Positions 1 through 6,638 of a stretch of DNA of 10,605 bases are shown piece by piece. The position numbers and the translations under genes are program-made. This DNA comes from Ignavibacteriales bacterium (lineage in GTDB: Bacteria; Bacteroidota; Ignavibacteria; Ignavibacteriales; Ignavibacteriaceae). The DNA lies in the NCBI GenBank assembly GCA_003142915.1, contig PLNZ01000150.1, positions 11,557 through 22,161 on the forward strand, written 5' to 3'. The notes under the pieces are model-generated. The model saw nothing but the letters and a program-made list of their open reading frames with translations, had not been told where the DNA came from and did not search any database. How positions within the stretch are numbered: position 1 is the first letter of the stretch; every line of letters begins with the position of its first letter.

Positions 1-344
1 TCGCGGCTATAGATGCAAAAGATGAAAAGCTAAAAATTGATGGGTGGATTGAAGATACTTCCATTTCAATTTATTCCCACATTGAATACTGCTCTACTCT
101 TGGCATAAGAAAATTTCTTTGCACAGACATTTTGAAGGATGGAATGCTTACCGGTACAAATATTAACCTGTACAAAAAGATAATGAACAAATATAAAGAC
201 ATTCAATTAATCGCATCGGGGGGAGTTAAAGATATTGAAGATTTAAAAACACTCAAAAAAATTAATCCTTATGCCGTTGTTGTCGGTAAAGCCATCTATG
301 AAGAAAAAATAAATTTAAAGGAGTTAGCCAAATTTGCTTTGTAA
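1..344 (+). CDS. hisA: HisA, phosphoribosylformimino-AICAR isomerase (3' part only)
   Basis: The last 113 residues are visible, with the reading frame entering at position 3; the 5' half lies outside the window. HisA is a cytoplasmic (beta/alpha)8-barrel enzyme that isomerises ProFAR to PRFAR in histidine synthesis. The visible part starts with AAIDAK, whose Asp matches the second catalytic Asp of the family (D127/D129 in characterised enzymes). It continues with GWIEDTS, then TDILKDGMLTGTN at visible residues 41-53, then the phosphate-binding ASGGV and the C-terminal VVVGKAIYE. These motifs separate HisA from its paralogue HisF, which follows directly. The length fits the second half of a protein of about 240 residues. 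The stop codon lies inside the next gene: hisA and hisF overlap by 11 bp, so translation is probably coupled. The gene appears intact. Confidence 0.95.
   Translation, partial: AAIDAKDEKLKIDGWIEDTSISIYSHIEYCSTLGIRKFLCTDILKDGMLTGTNINLYKKIMNKYKDIQLIASGGVKDIEDLKTLKKINPYAVVVGKAIYEEKINLKELAKFAL
317..323 (+). promoter_or_regulatory. Ribosome binding site of hisF
   Basis: AAAGGAG lies inside the end of hisA, 10 nt before the TTG at 334. No ATG is available near the conserved HisF N-terminus (CKRIIPCLDVK), so this site decides that TTG is the start codon. Confidence 0.7.
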
Positions 345-1089
345 AAGAATAATACCTTGTCTTGATGTAAAAGAGGGCCGGGTTGTTAAGGGAACAAATT
401 TTATAAATCTTGTTGATGCAGGTTCACCTGTCGAATTGGCAGAGAGATATTCGAAAGAAGGCGCCGATGAACTTGTGTTCCTTGATATTACGGCATCAGC
501 AGAGAAAAGGAAAACATTAATTTCACTTGTCGGAGATGTTGCAAAAGCAATTAGAATACCGTTTACCGTAGGCGGAGGAATCTCGGAATTAGGCGATATT
601 GAAGCTCTATTGAAAGCAGGTGCGGACAAAGTATCGTTAAATTCTTCAATTGTAAAGAACCATAGCCTTATTACTCAGGCTGCACGGCAGTTTGGAAGTC
701 AGGCTATTGTAGCAGCCATCGATATAAAATTTAATGGTTCTGAATACAAAGTTTATATAAAGGGGGGACGGGAGGAAACTGACCTTACCGGAATGAATTG
801 GTGTAAGCTTACCGCCGAATTAGGCGCAGGAGAAATTTTACTTACCTCAATGGACAAAGATGGAACCAAAGAAGGATACGATATAGATTTTTTAAAAAAG
901 CTGACTTCCTCTGTAACTATTCCGGTTATTGCCTCCGGCGGCGCAGGCAAAAAAGAAGATTTTCTTGAAGCATTTAAATATGCAAACGTAGATGCCTGCC
1001 TTGCTGCAAGCTTGTTTCATTTTGATATTCTAAAAATAAAAGAACTTAAATCATATTTAAAAGAAAATGGTGTTATTATAAGAATATAA
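334..1089 (+). CDS. hisF: HisF, imidazole glycerol phosphate synthase cyclase subunit
   Basis: HisF pairs with the glutaminase HisH in the cytoplasm. It uses the ammonia HisH releases to convert PRFAR into imidazole glycerol phosphate and AICAR. The 251 residues match the usual length and cover the whole (beta/alpha)8 barrel. The N-terminus CKRIIPCLDVKEGRVVKG carries the catalytic Asp at residue 11. VAAIDIK places the second catalytic Asp at residue 130, the textbook position. Phosphate-binding motifs are VGGGIS (79-84) and IASGGAGK. The motif GAGEILLTSMDKDGTKEGYD and the C-terminal AASLFHF are also family hallmarks. The start is TTG at 334, which overlaps hisA by 11 bp and has a good Shine-Dalgarno inside hisA. 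hisIE follows 21 bp later, so this is one operon. HisH is presumably encoded upstream of the window. Confidence 0.97.
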   Translation: MLCKRIIPCLDVKEGRVVKGTNFINLVDAGSPVELAERYSKEGADELVFLDITASAEKRKTLISLVGDVAKAIRIPFTVGGGISELGDIEALLKAGADKVSLNSSIVKNHSLITQAARQFGSQAIVAAIDIKFNGSEYKVYIKGGREETDLTGMNWCKLTAELGAGEILLTSMDKDGTKEGYDIDFLKKLTSSVTIPVIASGGAGKKEDFLEAFKYANVDACLAASLFHFDILKIKELKSYLKENGVIIRI

Positions 1090-1096
1090 AATATCT

Positions 1097-1103
1097 GAAA
1101 GGA
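1097..1103 (+). promoter_or_regulatory. Ribosome binding site of hisIE
   Basis: GAAAGGA lies between the hisF stop codon and the TTG at 1111, with a 7-nt spacer. It supports TTG as the start codon of hisIE. Confidence 0.65.
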
Positions 1104-1110
1104 ATTTCTA

Positions 1111-1722
1111 TTGGAAAAGAATTTTATTGAAAAGTTGAATTTTGAAAAGCTGAACGGATTGGTACCCGCAATTGTCCTGGATAATTCCAACAACCAGGTA
1201 TTAATGCTGGGATTCATGAATAAAGCTGCGCTTAAAAAAACACTTGAGACAAATCTTGTTACATTTTTCAGCAGGACAAGAAACACATTATGGACGAAAG
1301 GCGTGACATCCGGGAATTATCTTAGACTTATAAATATCAAAACTGATTGCGATAACGATGCTTTGCTTATTTATGCTAATCCGGACGGCATAACATGTCA
1401 TACAGGGAACTATTCCTGCTTCGATATACCTCAAACCGGATCCCTTAGTTTCTTAAATGAGCTTTTTGACATAATTAAAAGCAGGAAAACCGAACTTCCG
1501 GATAAATCTTATACAGCGGAGCTATTTAAATCCGGCGCTGATAGAATTATTCAAAAAGTAGGCGAAGAAGCTGTAGAAGCATTAATTGCAGCAAAAAACC
1601 GGGATAAAACTGAAATAATTAACGAAGTATCTGATCTGATTTATCATCTATTCGTGATGCTTGCGGAACAGGAAATTGAGTTTAGTGAGATAGTTAATAA
1701 TCTAAAGAAACGAGCAAAATAA
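1111..1722 (+). CDS. hisI: HisIE, bifunctional PRA-CH / PRA-PH
   Basis: This fused enzyme carries out histidine steps 2 and 3. The C-terminal HisE domain hydrolyses phosphoribosyl-ATP to phosphoribosyl-AMP, and the N-terminal HisI domain opens its ring to give ProFAR, the HisA substrate. The length of 203 residues is typical of the fusion. HisI (about 15-105) shows LMLGFMN, TFFSRTRNTLWTKG and SGN. Its metal sites are present: TDCDND (Asp79, Cys80, Asp81, Asp83) and TCHTGNYSC (Cys96, His97, Cys103). HisE (about 112-203) shows KVGEEAVE (Glu152, Glu153, Glu156) and NEVSDLIYHL (Glu172, Asp175, His179), the MazG-like metal-binding set. The start is TTG at 1111 with a clear ribosome binding site. 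It is the last gene of the his operon here; no T-tract terminator follows it. Confidence 0.95.
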   Translation: MEKNFIEKLNFEKLNGLVPAIVLDNSNNQVLMLGFMNKAALKKTLETNLVTFFSRTRNTLWTKGVTSGNYLRLINIKTDCDNDALLIYANPDGITCHTGNYSCFDIPQTGSLSFLNELFDIIKSRKTELPDKSYTAELFKSGADRIIQKVGEEAVEALIAAKNRDKTEIINEVSDLIYHLFVMLAEQEIEFSEIVNNLKKRAK

Positions 1723-1732
1723 GACTTATTAA

Positions 1733-1789
1733 AAGTAATTATTACGTGTAACTATTACTTCTAATTAGGTACACGTTATAGTTATATGT
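1733..1789 (+). promoter_or_regulatory. Cluster of inverted and direct repeats, possible activator site
   Basis: The 214-bp gap between hisIE and the pilin-like operon holds several overlapping symmetrical elements. AAGTAATTATTAC (1733-1745) and GTAACTATTACTT (1748-1760) form a 28-bp imperfect palindrome, with 11 of 13 positions paired. ACGTGTA (1744-1750) recurs inverted and perfect as TACACGT (1770-1776). ACGTGTAACTAT (1744-1755) recurs inverted as ATAGTTATATGT (1778-1789), matching at 10 of 12 positions. GTAATTATTAC and GTAACTATTAC are direct repeats 13 bp apart. The cluster ends about 90-120 bp upstream of a sigma-54 promoter, where an enhancer-binding activator would be expected. A his operon terminator is an alternative, but no T tract follows and the stem is AT-rich. 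The function is inferred. Confidence 0.4.
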
Positions 1790-1881
1790 GATTTTTTTGA
1801 CTTAAATTGATAAATTATCTTATTATTTTATAGTTAAGCCTTATTAAAGTACATATTCCCAGGCATTTTATAAAGTATTTT

Positions 1882-1898
1882 TTGGTACGAAATTTGCA
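1882..1898 (+). promoter_or_regulatory. Sigma-54 (RpoN) -24/-12 promoter
   Basis: TTGGTACGAAATTTGCA matches the sigma-54 consensus YTGGCACG-N4-TTGCW with a single difference (T for C in the -24 box). The invariant GG (1884-1885) and GC (1896-1897) are exactly 10 bp apart, as required. Transcription would begin near 1909, leaving a leader of about 28 nt before the ATG at 1937. Sigma-54 promoters need an ATP-dependent enhancer-binding activator, and the repeat cluster upstream is a candidate binding site. Pilin genes are classic sigma-54 targets, which agrees with the genes downstream. Confidence 0.7.
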
Positions 1899-1936
1899 TC
1901 TTTAGATATTAAAATTCCTATTAATCGGCATTAAAT

Positions 1937-2461
1937 ATGAATACCGGACAAAGTATCTTGACAGTTTTTGCTATGGTGTTACTTTCAACTTTAGTATTGA
2001 GAGTGAATGGTTTACTTTTCAACAGCGGAATTGTTGTCACAAATTCTAAACTTGGTCTGACAGCAATATCTCTTGCACAATCAAGATTAGAGGAAATTAA
2101 AAGTAAAGCTTTTGACCAAAATACCGTTTCAAATACTGTAAGCTCTCTAAACAGTCTTACTGCTGCATCAGCATTAGGTCCTCAAACCGGTGAGACCTAT
2201 CCGAACTTTAATGATGTTGATGACTATAATGGGTTTACCACGACAGATACAGTTCAAATAAATCCGAATCTTCCAAGAAGCGGAAGTAACTTAGATTATT
2301 TTAAGGAAATTGACTCAGTTGTATATGTTTCTTCAACCTCTCCCGATGTAACTTCGAGTACTCAAACCTGGAATAAAAAGATCACGGTTAAAATTAAGCA
2401 TCCACAAATGACAGACACAATCAAAGTTTCTACTGTTTTTAGTTATTTTGTATTTAGGTAA
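1937..2461 (+). CDS. PilV/GspI-like minor pilin-type protein
   Basis: This 174-residue envelope protein has a single N-terminal hydrophobic helix (about 6-28) and a soluble, Ser/Thr/Asn-rich remainder. Its design matches minor pilins of the PilV/GspI type. LAQSRLEEIKSKAF (46-59) corresponds to the conserved stretch after the pilin helix. FNDVDDYNGF (91-100) and the C-terminal strands around KKITVKIKHP also resemble that family (from memory). The leader is atypical: MNTG then QSILT, so a cut after Gly4 would leave no Glu at mature position 5. An in-frame stop at 1922-1924 rules out a longer leader. There is no clear Shine-Dalgarno. It is the first gene of the sigma-54 operon, and the next gene begins 7 bp after its stop. 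A role in assembling a pilus or pseudopilus is inferred; no exact function can be given. Confidence 0.7.
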   Translation: MNTGQSILTVFAMVLLSTLVLRVNGLLFNSGIVVTNSKLGLTAISLAQSRLEEIKSKAFDQNTVSNTVSSLNSLTAASALGPQTGETYPNFNDVDDYNGFTTTDTVQINPNLPRSGSNLDYFKEIDSVVYVSSTSPDVTSSTQTWNKKITVKIKHPQMTDTIKVSTVFSYFVFR

Positions 2462-2468
2462 CAATACT

Positions 2469-3059
2469 ATGGGTTATACTACAATATTAGATATTATTGG
2501 TTCTGTAATCATGGGTGGAGTGCTGATGATAACATTGCTTAATACACACGCCAATGCAGTTCAAAATACTTATAATTATGGCGGAGATGTAAACGTACAG
2601 CAAGGTTTGGCTTTATTAGTAAATACTATTGACTCTGATTTTAGAAAAATTGGTTATTCTTCTATCCAGACCTTTGTTTTAAACCCAACTCAAGTAATTA
2701 TTTTAGCGGATACATCAAAAATAAAATTTTTATCGGATATAAATAATAACGGAACAATCGATACTGTTTATTATTATTTAACGACAACCAGCGGACAATC
2801 AAATAGTATTTTATACAGAATGACTCATGATAATGTGTCTGCTGCGGTAACATCTCAATATCCGGGTGTTTCAATTTTCAAATTTGCATATTATGATTCG
2901 TCAAGTAACAAGCTGATCTGTCCGGTTTCGTCTCCATCAAAAATTTCAAAAATTAATATTTCATTACAAATGCAAAGCGCTCAACCCTATAATGGTGTTT
3001 ATGTAAGCACATATTGGAACAGCACCAAACGCATTGCAATTAATGTAATGAATAGATAG
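2469..3059 (+). CDS. PilW-like minor pilin-type protein
   Basis: This 196-residue protein has an N-terminal membrane helix (about 5-25) and an outer domain. DSDFRKIGY (55-63) matches the segment typical of PilW/GspJ-like proteins, where a dimerising helix ends in an 'RxxGY' motif. INNNGTID (91-98), after Asp90, looks like a calcium-binding DxNxxG loop. It leads into TVYYYL, as seen in related proteins. I start at the ATG at 2469 (MGYTTIL), which has an AGG 10 nt upstream. An upstream TTG at 2448 would add seven residues and overlap the previous gene, so it is less likely. With cleavage after Gly2 there is an Asp at +6 but no Glu at +5. The gene ends 10 bp before the next. By order and sequence it is the second member of a PilV-PilW-PilX-like set. 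Confidence 0.7.
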   Translation: MGYTTILDIIGSVIMGGVLMITLLNTHANAVQNTYNYGGDVNVQQGLALLVNTIDSDFRKIGYSSIQTFVLNPTQVIILADTSKIKFLSDINNNGTIDTVYYYLTTTSGQSNSILYRMTHDNVSAAVTSQYPGVSIFKFAYYDSSSNKLICPVSSPSKISKINISLQMQSAQPYNGVYVSTYWNSTKRIAINVMNR

Positions 3060-3069
3060 GAATTAAAAA

Positions 3070-4293
3070 ATGGGCGGAAGAGCAATATTACTTTTAGTTG
3101 TCGGTTTTAGTGTAATTTTTCTTGTATGGGGACAAAATTTCGGAATAATATCAACTAATTCCGTAACAAATTATACCGCATATTATTCTAATAATGTAGC
3201 CCATAATATAGCTGTAAGCGGGGCTAATCTTGCAGTTAATCAAATATTTTTAAGCCCCACATGGAATTCAGGCTACAGCAATGTAAGTATGAGCGGCGGA
3301 ACAATAAACGCTACCGTTGTCCTGACTAATCCGGTGACCAATGCACTTAATGTAACGGTAACAGGAACATACAACGGAGTTACATCCACCGTAATAGTTA
3401 ATCTTCAACTAAGTTATTTTTCAAAATTTACATATTGTTCAAATAACGAAGAAGGTGTTTATTGGGCGACCGGCGATACAGTTAATGGACCTTTTCATAC
3501 ACAGGATTATCTTAATGTAAATGGTCATCCTGTTTTTAACCCCGGTTCTAATTATGTCGGTACTTATAAAGGAATAAATGATGCTAATGGAAGTTCCAGC
3601 CCGATTATAAATGGAGCTTTACGTATAGGCGATAATTTAACAATTCCATCTACGGGCATTGCCACATTAGAAGCAAACGCCACTTCCGGCGGTTATACTT
3701 TTACAGGGCATGATACGGTTTACCTGACTTTAGCCGGGGACAGCGTACGATACAAATATGCTTATAAAAGTTCATGGACTACAAAGCTGACCTCTGCTTT
3801 TGCTCCGAATGGAACAATTGTGGCAGATAACGCTATTTTAAGGTTACAGGGTACCTTAACCGGACAATTGACTGTTGGGGCTTCCGGCAGCAGTAACGGA
3901 ACTGTCTATCTTGATAATGATGTTGTCTATACAACTGATCCAAGGACTAACTCAAGTTCTACAGATTTACTTGGTATTGTAGCTCAGAACAATGTTTATG
4001 TAACAAATAGTACAAATACTCAAAATATACATATTGATGCTGCAATATATGCTCAATCCGGTGGATTTGGCGCTCAGGATTATGATTCCAGATCTCCTTC
4101 GGGCGCCGGATATATTTATTTATTAGGCGGGATAACACAAAACGGCAGATTAGCCGTTGGAACTCTTAATAGTAACGGAACTATAAAGACCGGCTTTTCT
4201 AAAAGCTACACTTATGATAACCGGCTTCTGGTTGATGTGCCTCCGAACTTTCCAAATACGGGTTCTTATGAAGTAATTTCCTGGTTTGAATAG
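3070..4293 (+). CDS. PilX-like protein with large C-terminal domain (DUF4900-type)
   Basis: This 407-residue protein has a very short N-terminus (MGGR), a membrane helix (about 5-22) and a long exported part rich in Asn, Thr, Ser and Gly. AHNIAVSGANLAVNQIF (44-60) is the PilX-like segment: an Ala-rich helix in which pre-PilX proteins carry 'A..sGa..A'. The C-terminal half has the beta-rich repeats I associate with DUF4900-type proteins. These are NGTIVADNAILRLQGTLTGQ (247-266), DLLGIVAQNNVYV (299-311), LLGGITQNGRLAVGT (351-365) and the closing YDNRLLVDVPPNFP...SYEVISW. The ribosome binding site AGGAA (3058-3062) overlaps the preceding stop codon and is 7 nt from the ATG. No Glu+5 is present (RAILL). 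It is the last and largest gene of the operon and may be a pilus-tip or secreted surface component. That role is inferred from family resemblance. Confidence 0.7.
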   Translation: MGGRAILLLVVGFSVIFLVWGQNFGIISTNSVTNYTAYYSNNVAHNIAVSGANLAVNQIFLSPTWNSGYSNVSMSGGTINATVVLTNPVTNALNVTVTGTYNGVTSTVIVNLQLSYFSKFTYCSNNEEGVYWATGDTVNGPFHTQDYLNVNGHPVFNPGSNYVGTYKGINDANGSSSPIINGALRIGDNLTIPSTGIATLEANATSGGYTFTGHDTVYLTLAGDSVRYKYAYKSSWTTKLTSAFAPNGTIVADNAILRLQGTLTGQLTVGASGSSNGTVYLDNDVVYTTDPRTNSSSTDLLGIVAQNNVYVTNSTNTQNIHIDAAIYAQSGGFGAQDYDSRSPSGAGYIYLLGGITQNGRLAVGTLNSNGTIKTGFSKSYTYDNRLLVDVPPNFPNTGSYEVISWFE

Positions 4294-4432
4294 TTTTATT
4301 TGACCTTCCTCTTAAATATTTTACCACATACTGCCAGGCTAATACTTTTCTTATAGGAATTTTCTATTTACTATTCATTATACAATTTAGAATTACTAAA
4401 TTTAATTATTATCAAATTAAAGATTTTTTAAA

Positions 4433-5500
4433 ATGGATGAATTTATAAAGAAAATTTATTTTGGAAACACTATGTCGGACTACATTACTGCCCTGGTGAT
4501 ATTTGTAGTTTGTATTCTAATCATATCCATTTTAAGAAGGTTTGTAACAAAGGCGCTTTTAAACTGGTCAAAGAAGACAGGCACACAGGTAGACAGCATG
4601 CTTGTCAAATTAATGCAGCGATTAATAATACCTTTTCTTTATTACGGTGCACTTTATTATTCAATTAAATCCCTGACCTTACTCCCAAAAATCTCTCAAG
4701 TATTTGATTTAATCTCCGTTGTAATAATTACATTTATATTAATCAAATTAATAATTTCAACTATTAATTACCTGCTAAATGCATATTTCCGCCGGCAGGA
4801 GAAGGGCATTGAAAAACACAAACAGATAAAAGGAATAACTACTCTAATATCAATTTTGATTTGGGGATTAGGCGTAGTATTTCTTTTAGATAATTTAGGA
4901 TTTAAGATTTCTGCCGTTGTTACCGGTCTCGGGATTGGCGGTATTGCTGTTGCACTTGCAGCCCAGGCAGTTTTAAAAGATTTTTTTAGTTACTTTGTAA
5001 TATTTTTTGACCGCCCTTTTGAAATTGGTGATTTTATTACGGTAGGGGATAAAAACGGTATGGTAGAACAAATAGGAATTAAAACTACTAAACTAAGAGC
5101 CTTAAGCGGCGAACAAATAATATTTGCTAACGCCGATCTTACGGATTCGAGGGTTCATAATTTTAAACGAATGCAAAAAAGAAGGATTGCATTTAAAATC
5201 TGTGTAACCTACCAAACATCAAGAGAACAGCTTGAAAAAATTCCTGCCATAATAAAAAAGATTATTGAAGAGCAGCAAAATGTTACTTTTGAGCGGGGAC
5301 ATTTTTCTTCCATGGGAGACTCGGGGTTGAATTTTGAATTTGTCTATTTCGTAAATAGTTCAGATTATCTGGAATATATGAATATACAGCAGGCTATTAA
5401 TCTAAAGATATTTGATGAATTCAATAAAAAAGGGATTGCATTTTCTTATCCACTTCAAACAGTTCCTGTTAAAAAGGATAATAACGATTCATTGAATTAG
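4433..5500 (+). CDS. MscS-family mechanosensitive ion channel
   Basis: This is an inner-membrane channel that opens on membrane tension to release solutes during osmotic downshock. It has 355 residues. Hydrophobic helices lie at about 16-37, 62-80, 90-115 and 135-155. The Gly/Ala-rich pore helix follows: GLGIGGIAVALAAQAVLKDF (165-184), the MscS TM3 signature. The beta domain starts at RPFEIGDFITVGDKNGMVEQ (194-213) and continues to NADLTDSRVHNF. The alpha/beta cytoplasmic cage runs to about residue 345 and ends in GIAFSYPLQTVPV, the usual MscS C-terminus. With about five membrane helices it is larger than E. coli MscS (286 residues), nearer the YnaI/YbdG-like group. The ATG at 4433 has no clear ribosome binding site. 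Its neighbours are unrelated, and it is 139 bp from the pilin-like operon, so it is probably transcribed separately. Confidence 0.92.
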   Translation: MDEFIKKIYFGNTMSDYITALVIFVVCILIISILRRFVTKALLNWSKKTGTQVDSMLVKLMQRLIIPFLYYGALYYSIKSLTLLPKISQVFDLISVVIITFILIKLIISTINYLLNAYFRRQEKGIEKHKQIKGITTLISILIWGLGVVFLLDNLGFKISAVVTGLGIGGIAVALAAQAVLKDFFSYFVIFFDRPFEIGDFITVGDKNGMVEQIGIKTTKLRALSGEQIIFANADLTDSRVHNFKRMQKRRIAFKICVTYQTSREQLEKIPAIIKKIIEEQQNVTFERGHFSSMGDSGLNFEFVYFVNSSDYLEYMNIQQAINLKIFDEFNKKGIAFSYPLQTVPVKKDNNDSLN

Positions 5501-5565
5501 GAATAGTATCTGTCTTTTTTAGACTGTAGTTCTGAATATATAATCCTTTACAAGGTATAGAATTG

Positions 5566-6459
5566 CTACCCGCTTCTTATTTTTTCTTTGAATATTTCAT
5601 AAATACCTTCCTCTTTCGGTAATGCACCTTTTATTTGAACAATTGCTGCGGCAAATTCAGATGCAATTCTGTTAATTTTAGAAATATTCCATTCATACAA
5701 ATAGCCAAGGCACAAGACAGAAGCAAATGCATCACCGGCGCCGACAGTATCGACTACATTTTCAACATCAGCTTTATAATGATCGACCGTTCCATTTTTA
5801 TACAGAATTGCACCTTTATCTCCGAGAGTAATACAGACTATCTCAATATCAAACTTCTCCGAAAGTAACTCTGCAAGGTTTACCTCATCATAATCTTGTT
5901 TAAGCAGTAGTTCATTAATTACCTTTAACTCATCATTATTAAGCTTCAGAATGTGTGCAGTATTTAGTGAAGTATTGATTATATCTATGTTAAAGAAACC
6001 TTGACGAAAGTTGAGATCGCAGAAATATTTTATTTTTTTCTCAAACAACGTATTCAATGTGTTCCTTGAAATATCACTTCTCTGAACCAGTGTTCCAAAG
6101 TAGAGACAGTCTGTTTTTTCTTCAATAAGATTTATTATTTTATCGGAAGTTTCGATGAAGTCATAAGCGCAGCCGGGTTTAATTTCCCAATGGGGAATCT
6201 TATTTTTATCCAGGTTTGCATTTGCAATCCCCGTGGGATGATTTTTATCAATGGCAACATAATCAGATGAAATAGCATTCAATTTCAAGAAGTTGAGAAT
6301 TTCTTTCCCAAAATTATCGTCGCCAACCGTACTGATAAAATTCCCATTTCCCGTCAATTTTTTAATATGATAAATAAAATTAAACGGAGCGCCTCCAAGG
6401 GTATTTACACCGGGGTAAACGTCAAACAATATTTCTCCAAAAGAAGTTATTCTTTTCAT
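5566..6459 (-). CDS. PfkB-family sugar kinase, probably fructokinase-like
   Basis: This 297-residue protein is a cytoplasmic ribokinase/PfkB-family kinase, which transfers the ATP gamma-phosphate to a sugar hydroxyl. The N-terminus ITSFGEILFDVYP and GGAPFNF (22-28) form the sugar-binding region and resemble fructokinases (GGAPxN). STVGDDNFGKEIL (43-55) is family-typical. The second PfkB signature, DTVGAGDAF (237-245), carries the catalytic Asp243 and the anion hole. TLGDKGA (211-217) lies in the nucleotide-binding part. Length and fold order are complete. The start ATG has no obvious Shine-Dalgarno. The gene converges with the MscS gene and diverges from methylglyoxal synthase across 179 bp. 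The substrate cannot be fixed from sequence: fructose is favoured, but other sugars or nucleosides remain possible. Confidence 0.88.
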   Translation of the reverse strand: MKRITSFGEILFDVYPGVNTLGGAPFNFIYHIKKLTGNGNFISTVGDDNFGKEILNFLKLNAISSDYVAIDKNHPTGIANANLDKNKIPHWEIKPGCAYDFIETSDKIINLIEEKTDCLYFGTLVQRSDISRNTLNTLFEKKIKYFCDLNFRQGFFNIDIINTSLNTAHILKLNNDELKVINELLLKQDYDEVNLAELLSEKFDIEIVCITLGDKGAILYKNGTVDHYKADVENVVDTVGAGDAFASVLCLGYLYEWNISKINRIASEFAAAIVQIKGALPKEEGIYEIFKEKIRSG

Positions 6460-6547
6460 AGGATTATACTTTTAATTTATTAAAAAATAATTTGGGCTAA
6501 TCACAAATAACTTGAAATTCAAAAATTTATCAAATAATAAATACTCT

Positions 6548-6580
6548 AAATAAGGAATAAATAAATTTATTTCCTTATTT
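6548..6580. repeat. 10-bp inverted repeat in the pfkB-mgsA divergent region
   Basis: AAATAAGGAA (6548-6557) and TTCCTTATTT (6571-6580) are perfect inverted arms around a 13-nt AT-only spacer. The spacer itself contains most of a second palindrome, AAATAAATTTATTT (6559-6572). The element is not at the end of any gene, since both neighbours read away from it. It sits just upstream of a TATAAT box. It is more likely an operator than a terminator, although the T run after it (6578-6583) leaves an attenuator possible. Confidence 0.4.
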
Positions 6581-6585
6581 TTTAA

Positions 6586-6591
6586 TATAAT
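6586..6591 (+). promoter_or_regulatory. Putative -10 box for mgsA
   Basis: TATAAT is a perfect -10 hexamer lying 47 bp before the mgsA ATG. No good -35 hexamer lies 16-18 bp upstream; that space is taken by the inverted repeat at 6548-6580. The region is so AT-rich that a chance match is possible. Confidence 0.35.
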
Positions 6592-6638
6592 AAACAATGT
6601 AATAATATTCATAAGCCTCCGGCTAAAGGAAAGGAATA

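Noticed and set aside
89..118. TTGGCA...TTTGCA in hisA as a second sigma-54 promoter
   Set aside because: GG and GC are 17 bp apart instead of 10, and the site is inside a conserved coding region.
324..629. Minus-strand open frames opposite hisF and hisIE (324-629, 753-950, 1017-1286)
   Set aside because: They lie wholly or largely opposite strongly conserved his genes, have no family motifs and are explained as shadows of those genes.
2448..2468. TTG at 2448 as the start of the PilW-like gene
   Set aside because: It would overlap the previous gene by 14 bp, and it adds a polar leader unlike the MG-type starts of the neighbours. The ATG at 2469 has an AGG at good spacing.
5501..5565. Terminator between the converging MscS and sugar-kinase genes
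   Set aside because: Only 4-bp stems (GTCT/AGAC around T6, CCTT/AAGG around TAC) with mismatched flanks are present; too weak to call.
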